Shown here: piece by piece, positions 55,800-64,000 of the stretch
Layout of the letters: each line of letters starts with the position of its first letter
Position numbering within the stretch: position 1 is the stretch's first letter
NCBI RefSeq assembly: GCF_000422805.1
Contig: NZ_KE383925.1
Coordinates: 62,001-126,000 of the forward strand
Length of the DNA: 64,000 nucleotides
Reading direction: 5' to 3'
From: Nocardioides halotolerans DSM 19273
Lineage (GTDB): Bacteria > Actinomycetota > Actinomycetes > Propionibacteriales > Nocardioidaceae
Made by a program: the position numbers and the translations under genes
Notes under the pieces: generated by a model
The model's input: only the letters and a program-made list of their open reading frames with translations
What the model was told of the DNA's origin: nothing
Database searches by the model: none

Positions 55800-57200
55800 T
55801 CAGTCGACGTCCCACGAGCCACCGGGCGGACGCAGGCCGTCGGGCTCGATCGTCGTCACGGGGCGGCGCACGACGGTCGGGAGGTGCGTCAGGGTGCCGC
55901 CGGAGGTGCGGACCTGCCGGTTGACCCGGAAGTTCTCGTACGTCGTCGTGTACGCCGCCCGCGAGTTGCCGGGCCGCCACATCACGGCGAAGTTCCGCGC
56001 GTACTTCTTGGCGACGCCCGCCCCGCGGACGGTCACGAACACCTCGTCCTGCGCGGTGCCGAGGCTCGCCCAGTTGGAGGAGCCGGTGAGCGTGACCGAG
56101 CTGTTCCTGCGGCCGGCGTAGGTGCCCCGGATGACGAAGTACTTCTGGTGGGTGTAGCGGTCCACCTCGCCGTCACCGGTGAAGTCGAAGCCGGTGGAGC
56201 GCAGGGGCACGCGTCCGCGCGCGGTGCGGGCTCCGAGGATCTGCTTGGTGCGGAAGCCGATGAGGCCGTAGTTGACCTTGAGGTCGCAGCCCTCGGCGTA
56301 CTTCCACCGGATCGCGGCTGCGAGGTAGTTGCCCCTCTTGCCGCGCAGCGTGTGCATCGACAGGCGCAGCGAGGTGCGCTTCTGGCTGCCGTCGGGTCGC
56401 GGGGTGAGGCACTGGATGCGGCCGAGCATCGACAGCACGACGTCGTGGCGCCGGTTGGAGTGGCGGGGGAAGACGCGGGTGGTCAGCTTGTCGACCGAGT
56501 CGTCGCAGTGGTTGCCGGTGGGCCGCCCGCAGAACATGTAGGACGGCTGGTTGGAGCGGTAGTCGTGCTTCATGTCGTTGAACAGCCGGACGTACTGGTC
56601 GAAGACCCGCTTGCGCCCGGAGGTCACGAAGAGGTCGTTCCACTGGTGGATGTCGGCATTCAGCATCATGTTGGCCGAGCCGACCATCAGCACGTGGGCG
56701 GAGCTGCCGGAGCGGGTGAACGTGTAGAACTTCGAGTGCAGGTTGCGGTCGGGCACGGTGCCGCGGCAGCTCGACCGGCACTTGTAGATGAAGTCGCGTC
56801 CCCAGCGGTTGGTGCCGAGGCGGGCCCGCAGCGCCTTCATCGCCTTGGTGTCCTGGTGGTCGTTGAGCAGCAGCTGCACGTGGACGCCGCGACGGTGGGC
56901 GTCCAACAGCGCCTGGGCGACCGGCATCCGGTCGAAGGAGTAGAGGGCGATCCGGATGTAGCCCTTCCGGGGCGTCGCCCGGATCGCGTTGATGACCTGC
57001 CGCTCGATGCGGAACTTCGCGCGCTTGCTGCCGTGCGGGTTGTTGAAGAACGGTCCGGCCTGGACGCGGTAGAGCTTCGTGCTCCCGGCGCGGTCGGCGG
57101 GGCCGGGCGCAGCGCCCGCGGGGGAGCCTCCCGGGGCGGACGCGACGAGGGCCACGCTCACCGCGGCGACGAGGAGCCGGACGGAACGACGGTGGGGCAT
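55800..57200 (-). CDS. Secreted phospholipase D-like protein
   Basis: 466 residues. Signal peptide (LLVAAVSVALVASAPGG, cleavage about 30). Two PLD-like half-sites: DRNLHSKFYTF followed by MVGSANMM, and YTHQKYFVI followed by LTGSSNWAS. Both keep HxK and the GSxN motif, but the Asp of the HxKxxxxD motif is missing in each, so classical activity is uncertain. Several Cys pairs suit an exported fold. ATG 57200 follows AGGAAG by six bases. It diverges from the dienelactone hydrolase gene. Confidence 0.8.
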   Translation of the reverse strand: MPHRRSVRLLVAAVSVALVASAPGGSPAGAAPGPADRAGSTKLYRVQAGPFFNNPHGSKRAKFRIERQVINAIRATPRKGYIRIALYSFDRMPVAQALLDAHRRGVHVQLLLNDHQDTKAMKALRARLGTNRWGRDFIYKCRSSCRGTVPDRNLHSKFYTFTRSGSSAHVLMVGSANMMLNADIHQWNDLFVTSGRKRVFDQYVRLFNDMKHDYRSNQPSYMFCGRPTGNHCDDSVDKLTTRVFPRHSNRRHDVVLSMLGRIQCLTPRPDGSQKRTSLRLSMHTLRGKRGNYLAAAIRWKYAEGCDLKVNYGLIGFRTKQILGARTARGRVPLRSTGFDFTGDGEVDRYTHQKYFVIRGTYAGRRNSSVTLTGSSNWASLGTAQDEVFVTVRGAGVAKKYARNFAVMWRPGNSRAAYTTTYENFRVNRQVRTSGGTLTHLPTVVRRPVTTIEPDGLRPPGGSWDVD

Positions 57201-57298
57201 CGAGATCTTCCTGTGGGTCGACGAGGGCAAAACGTCCAAGGTAGGCGCCGGCTCGGCAGAACCGAAACCGGGGGCGCGGCGTCGCGGACGGCCGTCGG

Positions 57299-57304
57299 TA
57301 CAGT
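57299..57304 (+). promoter_or_regulatory. -10 element of the dienelactone hydrolase gene
   Basis: TACAGT ends seven bases before GTG 57312; it favours this GTG over the downstream ATG 57321. Confidence 0.5.
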
Positions 57305-57311
57305 CCCCGGC

Positions 57312-58046
57312 GTGGGCGAGATGGTCGAGATCGAGACCGCTGACGGCGTGGCCGAGGCGTACCTCACCGGGACCCCAGGCGACCCGGGCGTGCTGTTCTA
57401 CGTCGACGCGATCGGGCTGCGGCCGCAGATCGAGCAGATGGCCGACCGGATCGCGGCGTGGGGCCACGTCGTGCTGGCGCCGCACGTGTTCTACCGCGAC
57501 GGGCGGGCCGAGGAGCTGGCCCCGCAGCAGGACCTGCGCGAGCCCGGCGCCCGAGAGGCCTTCTTCGCCGGCGGTGTCGCCGACCGGGTGCAGGGCCTGA
57601 CGCCCGACCGGCTGGCGGTCGACGCCGAGGCCTACGTGGCCACGCTGCGCGAGCACGCCGGCCCCGGGCCGATCGGCGTCACGGGCTACTGCATGGGCGC
57701 CCGGCTCGCGGTCCGCACCGCCGGCCTGTTCCCGGGCACGGTGGCGGCGGCCGGCGGGTTCCACGGGGGCGGACTGGTGACCGGGGCCGACGACAGCCCG
57801 CACCTCGCGATCGCCGGCAGCACGGCGTCGTACGTCTTCGGGCACGCCGACCAGGACCGGTCGATGCCGCCCGAGCAGGTCGCCGCGCTCGAGGAGGCGC
57901 TGGCGGGGCACCCGCACCTCAACGCGATCTACCCCGACGCGCCCCACGGCTACTCGATGGCCGACACGTCGATGTACCAGGAGGCCGGCGCGGAGCGGCA
58001 CTTCCGGGAGCTCGAGGAGCTGTTCGCGCGGACGCTGCGCGGCTGA
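57312..58046 (+). CDS. Dienelactone hydrolase family protein
   Basis: 244 residues, alpha/beta hydrolase. The catalytic triad is visible: Cys127 in VTGYCMGAR (Cys nucleophile as in dienelactone hydrolase), Asp180 in GHADQDRSMP and His212 in APHGYSM. It hydrolyses lactones or similar esters; the true substrate is not evident. It converges on the enoyl-CoA hydratase gene. Confidence 0.88.
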   Translation: MGEMVEIETADGVAEAYLTGTPGDPGVLFYVDAIGLRPQIEQMADRIAAWGHVVLAPHVFYRDGRAEELAPQQDLREPGAREAFFAGGVADRVQGLTPDRLAVDAEAYVATLREHAGPGPIGVTGYCMGARLAVRTAGLFPGTVAAAGGFHGGGLVTGADDSPHLAIAGSTASYVFGHADQDRSMPPEQVAALEEALAGHPHLNAIYPDAPHGYSMADTSMYQEAGAERHFRELEELFARTLRG

Positions 58047-58053
58047 GCCGGCT

Positions 58054-58095
58054 GGGTCAGCCGATCCGGGTCAGTCGATCGGGGTCAGTCGATCC
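58054..58095. repeat. Three 14-base tandem repeats
   Basis: Units GGGTCAGCCGATCC, GGGTCAGTCGATCG and GGGTCAGTCGATCC run across the gap between two convergent stops; the third encodes the last residues of the enoyl-CoA hydratase. Confidence 0.7.
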
Positions 58096-58960
58096 GGGGC
58101 AGCTCGGAGCCCTTGCCGGTGAACGACGCCGGTCGCTTCTCGAGGAACGCCGCGACGCCCTCCTTGCCGTCCGCGAGCGAGGTCCAGTAGACCGCCAGCG
58201 AGTCCGACAGGTGCGCCTCGAGCGGCTCGGGCGAGCCGGCGTGCTTGTAGAGCAGCCGCTTGGCCAGGCCGAGCGCGACCGGTGAGCGGCCGCGGACGAA
58301 CGAGCGGGCCAGCTCCTGGGCCGCCGGCAGCAGCTCCTCCGGCGGGTGCACCGAGCGCAGCAGGCGGCCCTCCAGCGCCGCCTCCGCGGTGAGGATGTCG
58401 GCGGCGTAGACCCACTCGAGCGCCTGCTGCAGCCCGACGATGCGGGGCAGGAACCAGGAGGAGGCGGCCTCGGGCGTGATCCCGATCCGGCCGAAGACGA
58501 AGCCGATCCGTGCCTCGGTCGAGGCCATCCGGATGTCCATGGCCAGGGTCATCGTCGCGCCGATGCCGACCGCGGCGCCGTTGATCGCGGCGATGACGGG
58601 CTTGGGCAGCGCGTGGATCGCGAGCGTCACCCGGCCGCCCGTGTCGCGCACGCCGTCGTGGTACGGCGGCTCGTCGTAGCTCGCCCGGAACTCCTCGGGC
58701 GTCGGCGCCAGCGACTCGTCGAGCCCGAACACGTTGCCCTCGCGCGAGAGGTCCATGCCCGCGCAGAACGCGCGGCCCGCGCCGGTCACCACCACCGCAC
58801 GGACGTCGTCGGACCTCGCGTCGGTCAGGAAGAAGCGCTCGAGGTCGCGCGCCATCGTGAGGTCGAAGGCGTTGAGCTGGCCCGGTCGATCGAGCGTCAG
58901 CGTCGCGACGCCGTCGTCGTCCATCGAGACCGAGAGGGTCTCGTAGAGGGAGAACGTCAT
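58085..58960 (-). CDS. Enoyl-CoA hydratase/isomerase family protein
   Basis: 291 residues. Crotonase fold: GRAFCAGMDLS (oxyanion-hole region), KPVIAAINGAAVGIGATMTLAMDIRMAS and IGITPEAASSWFLPRIVG, in which the Glu of TPEAAS matches the second catalytic Glu of the family. A long insertion (SREGNVFGLDESLAPTPEEFRASYDEPP) follows the first motif. It probably hydrates enoyl-CoA in fatty-acid degradation. The stop lies inside a tandem repeat; the start is six bases after the LCP stop. Confidence 0.9.
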   Translation of the reverse strand: MTFSLYETLSVSMDDDGVATLTLDRPGQLNAFDLTMARDLERFFLTDARSDDVRAVVVTGAGRAFCAGMDLSREGNVFGLDESLAPTPEEFRASYDEPPYHDGVRDTGGRVTLAIHALPKPVIAAINGAAVGIGATMTLAMDIRMASTEARIGFVFGRIGITPEAASSWFLPRIVGLQQALEWVYAADILTAEAALEGRLLRSVHPPEELLPAAQELARSFVRGRSPVALGLAKRLLYKHAGSPEPLEAHLSDSLAVYWTSLADGKEGVAAFLEKRPASFTGKGSELPRID

Positions 58961-58965
58961 GCGGC

Positions 58966-60168
58966 TCAGCCGATCCCGCCGGTGTCGGAGCAGAGCTCGT
59001 CGTCGATCGACTCGGTGTCGTCGTCGATGATCTTCTTGAACATCTGGGGCGCTCGCTCCGGGTCCCAGTGCACGGCGAGGTCCTGCAGCGGCACCACGCA
59101 GGTCAGGCCCTTGTCGCCGTCGACCCGGGTCATCGCGGTCGCCCACATCGCGCTGCGGACCGGACCCATGCCGTCGCCGAAGGCGAAGAAGTCCGGGATC
59201 TCGTGGTTCAGCTTCCAGTACCGCACGGGGTTGAGCACGCTCCACGGCGAGAGCACCTTGGAGCCGACCGCCGCGACGACCTCGCGCTGGCGGCGCACCC
59301 GGTCGATGTCGCCCGTCGCGGAGGCGTGCCGCGAGCGGGCGTAGGCCAGGGCGGTCGTGCCGTCGACCTCCTGGCACCCCTTCTTGATGTTGAGCCCGGC
59401 CAGCTTGTCCTTCATGTTCTGCTTCGGGCAGACCTCGATGCCGCCGACGGCGTCGACCAGGCCGGCGACGCCGCCCATGCCGATCTCGACGTAGTCGTCG
59501 ATGCGGATGCCGGTGCTCTTCTCGATGGTCTCGACGAGGAGCGGCGGCCCGCCGAACGCGTAGGCCGCGTTGATCTTGGTCGACCCGTGGCCGGGGATGT
59601 CGACGATCGAGTCGCGGGGGATCGAGAGCAGCACGTTGGGACCCGACCCGGTGTGCAGCAGCATGATCGTGTCGGTGCGGCCACCCCCGGCGTTGCCGGT
59701 GCTGAGCTTCTTGCGCTCCTCCTTCGACAGGCCGGCGCGGGAGTCGCTGCCGACCAGGAGGTACGTCGTGCCGTCCTGGTTGTCGGGGCGGGCGCCGTCG
59801 GGCTCCCAGTCGACCTTGTCGACCTCGCGCCAGGCCATCACCGGCACGATCACGAGGTAGGCCAGCCAGAGCAGCAGGACGATGAGGACGTAGCGCACCC
59901 GGAACCGGCGCCGCCGGCGGCCGCTCGACGCCGGGGGTGGGCTCGGCGGCTGGACCGGTGGCGGGGTCGGCCGCGTGGTGCGCCGCTCCGACGCCGGGCG
60001 CGGCTGGGCCTTCATCACGCGCGTCTCGTCGGGGCCGGGCGACGAGGCTGGCTGCCGTCGAGGCACCGGGCGCGTGGCCTGCGGGTCCTGGGGCTTGCCG
60101 CCCTTGCCGTAGAGCCAGGTGTAGTCGGGTCCGTCCTCGGGACCGCCGTTCCGGGGACGATCAGGCAT
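58966..60168 (-). CDS. LytR-CpsA-Psr ligase 1
   Basis: 400 residues. Disordered Pro/Arg-rich N-terminus (1-85), one transmembrane helix (about 91-112, VRYVLIVLLLWLAYLVIVPV), then the LCP domain with LLVGSDSRAG, RTDTIMLLH, SIPRDSIVDIPG, KINAAYAFGG and ALAYARSRHASATGDIDRVRRQ. LCP enzymes move lipid-linked wall polymers onto peptidoglycan. ATG 60168 lies six bases behind TAGCGT. It diverges from a second LCP gene. Confidence 0.9.
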   Translation of the reverse strand: MPDRPRNGGPEDGPDYTWLYGKGGKPQDPQATRPVPRRQPASSPGPDETRVMKAQPRPASERRTTRPTPPPVQPPSPPPASSGRRRRRFRVRYVLIVLLLWLAYLVIVPVMAWREVDKVDWEPDGARPDNQDGTTYLLVGSDSRAGLSKEERKKLSTGNAGGGRTDTIMLLHTGSGPNVLLSIPRDSIVDIPGHGSTKINAAYAFGGPPLLVETIEKSTGIRIDDYVEIGMGGVAGLVDAVGGIEVCPKQNMKDKLAGLNIKKGCQEVDGTTALAYARSRHASATGDIDRVRRQREVVAAVGSKVLSPWSVLNPVRYWKLNHEIPDFFAFGDGMGPVRSAMWATAMTRVDGDKGLTCVVPLQDLAVHWDPERAPQMFKKIIDDDTESIDDELCSDTGGIG

Positions 60169-60174
60169 GCGACG

Positions 60175-60180
60175 ACGCTA
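60175..60180 (-). promoter_or_regulatory. -10 element of LCP gene 1
   Basis: TAGCGT on the minus strand, six bases before ATG 60168. Confidence 0.5.
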
Positions 60181-60344
60181 CCGTGCGACGGGAAGGGCCC
60201 GAGGGACGAGGACCGGTCCTTGCCCAAGCGGCCGCCACGAAGCGTCCGACACAGAAGCACCTCCCGGCGCGTCGCGACCACCTGTGACCCCTGTGACTGG
60301 TGATACTGGCGAGGCACACCTGACCTTCCCTTCAGGAGCACTTG

Positions 60345-61838
60345 ATGCCAGGCCACGGCCAGGGCGGCGGTACGACGTACCTCGCCAGCAGCACCCCCAC
60401 CACGGGCACCAGCACCGAGGAGCGCGCTGCCCGGGTGCGGTTCCGGCGGGCGCTGGCGCTGATGACGATGACGCTCGTGCTGCCCGGAAGCGCGCAGCTG
60501 GCCAGCGGCAACCGACGGGTCGGGATGGCGGCGCTGCGGATCTGGTTCGGGCTGCTGATCGCCGGCGTCGGCTGCCTGGTCGTGGCGGCCCTGCACCACG
60601 AGTTCGCGTTCTGGCTGGTCTCGGACCTGGCGGCGCTCCAGACGGTGCGCGTCGGGCTGATGGCGCTGGCCGTCGCGTGGGCGCTCCTGTTCTTCGACGC
60701 GTGGCGCCTCGGCCAGCCGCTGTCGCTGCGCCTGAACCATCGCCGCGCGGCCGTCGGCATCAACACGATCCTGTGCTTCTCGGTGGCCTCGGTGCTGCTG
60801 TTCGGGGCGCACCTGGTCGGCGTGCAGCGCGACTTCATCCAGACGATGTTCGGCTCGGGTGACGCCAGCGGTGCGCACGAGGGTCGCTACAACGTGCTGC
60901 TGCTCGGCGGCGACTCCGGCGCCGACCGCTGGGGGCTGCGCCCCGACTCGATCACGGTCGCGAGCATCGACGCCGAGACCGGCCGCACCGTGCTGGTCTC
61001 GCTGCCGCGCAACATGCAGAACTTCCCGTTCGCCAAGGGCTCGGTGATGCACCAGCAGTTCCCGAAGGGGTTCGACTGCGAGCACTGCATGCTCAACGGC
61101 GTCAACACCTGGGCGCTGGACAACAAGGAGCTGTTCGGCAAGGCCAAGGACCCGGGCATCGACGCGACGATCTCGGCCGTCGAGGGCATCACCGGGCTGA
61201 AGATCAACTACTGGGCGATGGTCAACCTCAAGGGGTTCCGCGACCTGGTCGACGCCGTCGGCGGTGTCACCATCAACGTCCGCTCGCGGATCCCGATCGG
61301 CGGGCTCGGCTCCGACGTCTACGACTACATCGAGCCCGGCAAGCAGAAGCTCACCGGCTTCCAGACGCAGTGGTACACACGGGCCCGCGAGGGTTCCGAC
61401 GACTACTCGCGGATGGCCCGGCAGAAGTGCGTGATGGCCGCGATGCTCGACCAGCTCGAGCCCACCGAGGTCCTGCGCAACTTCCAGAAGATCGCCAAGG
61501 CAGGCTCGGCGATGGTGCAGACGAGCATCCCCGCGAGCGAGGTCGACCGGTTCATCGGGCTCGCGCTCAAGGCGCGCGACCAGAAGGTCGCGACGCTCTC
61601 GATCGTGCCGCCGATGTTCGACACCTACGAGCCGGACGCGCCGCTGATCAGGCAGAAGGTCGCCGAGGCGGTCGACACCGCCGAGGGGAAGGCGCCCGAG
61701 AAGGCGGCGGAGCCGAAGCAGGCCAAGAAGCCGGGCAAGGGCCCCAAGGCCCCCGTCGCGGTCACCGGCGGATCGGTCGGGTCGCTGAGCGAGGGGTACG
61801 CCGCGAACGAGTCCCAGGACCTCGACAGCGCCTGCTGA
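60345..61838 (+). CDS. LytR-CpsA-Psr ligase 2 with several membrane helices
   Basis: 497 residues. ATG 60345 is preferred because AGGAG (60334-60338) is six bases upstream. Four hydrophobic segments (about 38-57, 65-85, 100-125 and 140-160) include LVLPGSAQLASGNRRVG, followed by an LCP domain: LLLGGDSGADRWGLRPDSITVASID, SLPRNMQNFPFA and the WYTRAREGSDDYSRMARQ segment. It resembles actinobacterial Lcp1 (Rv3267) which joins arabinogalactan to peptidoglycan. The tail is Lys/Ala/Pro-rich. Confidence 0.9.
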   Translation: MPGHGQGGGTTYLASSTPTTGTSTEERAARVRFRRALALMTMTLVLPGSAQLASGNRRVGMAALRIWFGLLIAGVGCLVVAALHHEFAFWLVSDLAALQTVRVGLMALAVAWALLFFDAWRLGQPLSLRLNHRRAAVGINTILCFSVASVLLFGAHLVGVQRDFIQTMFGSGDASGAHEGRYNVLLLGGDSGADRWGLRPDSITVASIDAETGRTVLVSLPRNMQNFPFAKGSVMHQQFPKGFDCEHCMLNGVNTWALDNKELFGKAKDPGIDATISAVEGITGLKINYWAMVNLKGFRDLVDAVGGVTINVRSRIPIGGLGSDVYDYIEPGKQKLTGFQTQWYTRAREGSDDYSRMARQKCVMAAMLDQLEPTEVLRNFQKIAKAGSAMVQTSIPASEVDRFIGLALKARDQKVATLSIVPPMFDTYEPDAPLIRQKVAEAVDTAEGKAPEKAAEPKQAKKPGKGPKAPVAVTGGSVGSLSEGYAANESQDLDSAC

Positions 61839-61913
61839 TCTGCGGCGGTCTCGACAAGCTCGACCAGCGGTGGCACCTCGTGCGCCTCCCGCAGCACGGT
61901 CGGTAGCCGGGCT

Positions 61914-61919
61914 TAGGGT
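61914..61919 (+). promoter_or_regulatory. -10 element of the exonuclease gene
   Basis: TAGGGT ends nine bases before ATG 61929. Confidence 0.45.
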
Positions 61920-61928
61920 GTCCCCACG

Positions 61929-62987
61929 ATGCCCACCCCGACCGTGCTCGCCGTCGACGGCAATTCCCTGCTGCACCGGGCCTTCCACGCCTCGGCGCGC
62001 ACGATGTACCGCACGCCCGACGGTGTCCAGGGGTGGGCGGTGCGCGGCCTGCTCAGTCAGCTGGTGTCCGCGGTCGACCGGGTCTGTGCCGACGTGGTGG
62101 TGGTCGGCTTCGACGACCGCGGCAACAGCAGCCGCAAGCGGCGGTGGCCGACCTACAAGGCGCACCGGGCGCCCAAGCCCGAGAGCCTCGAGCGCCAGCT
62201 CGACCTCGCGGTCGAGGTGCTGCGCGACCTCGGTGTCGTCGTCGTGGTGCCCGAGGGGCTCGAGGCCGACGACGTGCTCGCCAGCGTGGCTGCCCAGGCG
62301 CCGGCGCTCGGCGCCCGGACCGTGGTCGCGACGTCCGACCGCGACAGCTTCGCGCTCATCGACGAGCACACCCGGATGCTCCGCATCCTCAACGGCGGCG
62401 TCGACGCCTCGCCGCTGCTCGACCCCGAGCGGCTGACGATGGTGACCGGCGTGCGGCCCGACCAGTACCCCGACCTCGCGGCCCTGCGGGGCGACAGCTC
62501 CGACAACCTCCCCGGGGTCACCGGCTTCGGCGCCAAGACCGCGGTCCGGCTGCTCCAGGCGCTCGACACCGCCGAGGCGGCCTTCGACGACGCGTCGGCG
62601 GGAGGTGAGCGGTGCGCAGCCGCCGTCGGCAAGGGGCGCGCCAAGGCGCTCGCCGCCCCCGAGGCCAGGGAGCGGTGGCGCCACAACTGCGAGGTGATGG
62701 CGATGGTGACCACCGCCGACGTCGGCCTCGACCCCGCCGGCCGGGGCCGGCTGCCGCTCGACGAGGACGCCGTCCGCGCGACGTACTCCCGGTTCGAGCT
62801 GCACGTCCCCACCGCGATCCGCGGCCTCACCCTCCGCGAGCCGACCCGCACGGTCGTCGAGCCCCGGCCCGACATCTCGTGGCAGGACCCGCGCTGGAAG
62901 GCCGCTCCGCGCCCGGCGGTCGGGCCGCTGCCCAAGCTGGTCCCGGCGCCGGCCGGTCCGGCTTATGTCCAGGAGTGCCTCTTCTGA
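61929..62987 (+). CDS. 5'-3' exonuclease domain protein (PolA N-terminal-like)
   Basis: 352 residues. FEN-type motifs are complete: AVDGNSLLHRAFHA, FDDRGNSSRKRRWPTYKAHR, EGLEADDVLAS, TSDRDSFALID and RGDSSDNLPGVTGFGAKTA. It is the stand-alone version of the DNA polymerase I 5'-nuclease, acting on flap or RNA-primer structures. The C-terminal 60 residues are Pro/Arg-rich. The region before it includes GGTCTCGACAAGCTCGACCA, a shortened member of the intergenic repeat family. Confidence 0.88.
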   Translation: MPTPTVLAVDGNSLLHRAFHASARTMYRTPDGVQGWAVRGLLSQLVSAVDRVCADVVVVGFDDRGNSSRKRRWPTYKAHRAPKPESLERQLDLAVEVLRDLGVVVVVPEGLEADDVLASVAAQAPALGARTVVATSDRDSFALIDEHTRMLRILNGGVDASPLLDPERLTMVTGVRPDQYPDLAALRGDSSDNLPGVTGFGAKTAVRLLQALDTAEAAFDDASAGGERCAAAVGKGRAKALAAPEARERWRHNCEVMAMVTTADVGLDPAGRGRLPLDEDAVRATYSRFELHVPTAIRGLTLREPTRTVVEPRPDISWQDPRWKAAPRPAVGPLPKLVPAPAGPAYVQECLF

Positions 62988-63000
62988 GACGGTGGTCCAC

Positions 63001-63909
63001 GTGACCGACCAGCAGCGACGACGCATCGTCGCCGTGGTCGTCACCTTCAACCGGCTCGAGATGCTGCGCCGCCAGCTGGCGCGGCTCGCCGAGATCCCCG
63101 AGCTCGACGAGGTGCTCGTCGTCGACAACGCCTCGACCGACGGCACGGGCGAGTGGCTGGGCACCCAGCCGGTCACCGCCGAGACCCTGCCGGCCAACAC
63201 CGGCGGCGCGGGCGGCTTCAGCCACGGTCTCGAGCGCGCGATCACGAGCGGCGCCGACCTGGTGTGGCTGATGGACGACGACGGACTCCCCGACGCCGAC
63301 TGCCTCACGCGGCTGCTCGAGCGCGACGACCTCGACTTCTGGGGGCCCGCGGTGCTCGCCGCCCAGGACCCGTCGCGGCTGTGCTTCCCGATCCGGCTGC
63401 CGGGGGGCACCACGGTCGTCCACGAGATGTCGGCGGTCGAGCGCGCCGCCCGGGACGGCCTGATCCGGGGCGTGCTGATCCCGTTCAACGGCGTGCTGGT
63501 GACCCGCGAGCTCGTGGACCGCATCGGCTACCCCCGCGCGGAGTTCTTCATCTGGGGCGACGACGTGGAGTACCTCTGGCGCGCCGAGGAGGCCGGCGCC
63601 CGCATCGCCACGGTGGTGGCCGCGCGGGTGCTGCACCCGGCGACCGACGACCTCGGGACGCCGATGATGTTCGGGCGGACCACCTACAACCACAGCCCGA
63701 GCGACCTCAAGCACTACTGCATGGCCCGCAACAACACCGTCAACCTGCGCCGCTACCGCGGGTGGCCGCACGTGCTGATGTTCTGGGCCAAGACGCTGTG
63801 GTTCTACCTGCTCACCAGGCCACGGCCGGGCCGGCTGCCGATGAGCGCCCGGGCGGCGTACGCCGGACTGCGCGGCGACTTCACCGGTCACCGGAAGTAC
63901 CTCCGGTGA
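63001..63909 (+). CDS. Glycosyltransferase family 2
   Basis: 302 residues. GT-A features: VAVVVTFNRLEML, VVDNASTDGT, NTGGAGGFSHGLE and the metal site in WLMDDDGLPD; a GDDVEYLWRAEEAG motif follows. It resembles galactofuranosyl- and rhamnosyltransferases of arabinogalactan assembly, consistent with the LCP genes upstream. The GTG at 63001 follows the exonuclease stop by 13 bases; the in-frame ATG at 62965 would overlap it. Its TGA overlaps the next gene in GTGA. Confidence 0.88.
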   Translation: MTDQQRRRIVAVVVTFNRLEMLRRQLARLAEIPELDEVLVVDNASTDGTGEWLGTQPVTAETLPANTGGAGGFSHGLERAITSGADLVWLMDDDGLPDADCLTRLLERDDLDFWGPAVLAAQDPSRLCFPIRLPGGTTVVHEMSAVERAARDGLIRGVLIPFNGVLVTRELVDRIGYPRAEFFIWGDDVEYLWRAEEAGARIATVVAARVLHPATDDLGTPMMFGRTTYNHSPSDLKHYCMARNNTVNLRRYRGWPHVLMFWAKTLWFYLLTRPRPGRLPMSARAAYAGLRGDFTGHRKYLR

Positions 63910-64000
63910 GCGCGCGCGAGACCGTCGCGGTGGTCGTGGTGACCTACAACCGCGCCGCGCTCCTGACCCGGATGCTGGCCGGGCTGGCCGCCCTCGACCG
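63906..64000 (+). CDS. Glycosyltransferase family 2 (3' end outside window)
   Basis: Only the first 31 codons are present from GTG 63906: ETVAVVVVTYNRAALLTRML, which is the conserved first strand and helix of family 2 glycosyltransferases. It is translationally coupled to the previous transferase, suggesting a second sugar-transfer step in the same polymer. Confidence 0.75.
   Translation, partial: MSARETVAVVVVTYNRAALLTRMLAGLAALD

Noticed and set aside
60015..63524. Minus-strand frame of more than 1100 codons opposite the LCP, exonuclease and glycosyltransferase genes
   Set aside because: Composition is the repetitive Arg/Asp/Ala/Val mix of antisense GC-rich DNA and no domain is recognisable; the plus-strand genes have clear motifs.
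1..64000. tRNA, rRNA, CRISPR array, prophage or insertion sequence
   Set aside because: No cloverleaf, spaced short repeats, integrase or complete transposase was seen on reading the intergenic regions; a dedicated scan was not possible.

Overview
The window is very GC-rich (roughly 70% by eye), densely coding, and rich in GTG starts and one- to four-base stop/start overlaps. Several loci match actinobacterial families: an AccA3/AccD/AccE acyl-CoA carboxylase, a quinone-reductase-type flavoprotein like M. tuberculosis Rv3303c, LytR-CpsA-Psr ligases and PH-domain membrane proteins. The order lpdA-like, purine nucleoside phosphorylase, phosphosugar mutase, accA3, maf, accE/accD, birA, PH protein, purK, purE, acyl-CoA dehydrogenase, LCP and family 2 glycosyltransferase resembles the conserved Rv3265c-Rv3308 neighbourhood of mycobacteria. 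Together with the non-mycobacterial filler genes this suggests Nocardioides or a close relative (inference).

Layout. 1-4806: an accessory operon, cut by the left edge, of a 29-residue helical-repeat protein with a C-terminal HExxH domain, a caspase/gingipain-like peptidase, an acyl carrier protein, a complete ketosynthase and a ketosynthase-like partner without the catalytic cysteine. 4887-9927: a secreted protein, a YczE-like membrane protein, a TetR regulator with its membrane-protein target, a C39-like protein, a small nucleotide kinase, a lipoprotein and an epimerase-like protein. 9944-20811: nucleoside and sugar catabolism (deoC, two aldehyde dehydrogenases of which one lacks its catalytic domain, phosphosugar mutase, uronate dehydrogenase, nucleoside phosphorylase) plus an aldo/keto reductase that shares an operator with a MerR regulator. 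21321-29789: lipoamide dehydrogenase, quinone reductase-like flavoprotein, SpoIID-like protein and pyruvate carboxylase. 29855-37654: PH-domain proteins, AccA3, an F420/NADP reductase-like protein, acyl-CoA dehydrogenase, GtrA and Maf. 37704-45813: a secreted Ig-like protein, a TetR/MFS pair, AccE/AccD, BirA, a PH protein and an adenylate cyclase. 46246-50305: acetyltransferase, purK/purE, an acyltransferase-like membrane protein apparently starting at CTG, and a small unknown. 50411-53320: a two-component cluster. 53336-64000: CoA-binding protein, acyl-CoA dehydrogenase, phospholipase D-like secreted protein, dienelactone hydrolase, enoyl-CoA hydratase, two LCP ligases, a 5'-3' exonuclease and two glycosyltransferases, the second cut by the right edge.

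How genes work together. AccA3 supplies the biotin carboxylase/biotin carrier, AccD the carboxyltransferase, AccE the epsilon subunit, and BirA attaches biotin to AccA3 and to pyruvate carboxylase. PNP, the mutase and DeoC can take a purine (deoxy)nucleoside to base plus glyceraldehyde-3-phosphate and acetaldehyde, which an aldehyde dehydrogenase could oxidise. PurK and PurE act at consecutive steps of purine synthesis. The LCP proteins and glycosyltransferases belong to cell-wall polymer assembly.

Non-coding structure. Many genes carry a TAnnnT-type -10 element ending six to nine bases before the start codon, so much of the locus is probably leaderless. Intergenic repeats are concentrated at 32062-32264, 36127-36480 and 45855-46215. 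I saw no tRNA, rRNA, CRISPR array, insertion sequence or prophage.
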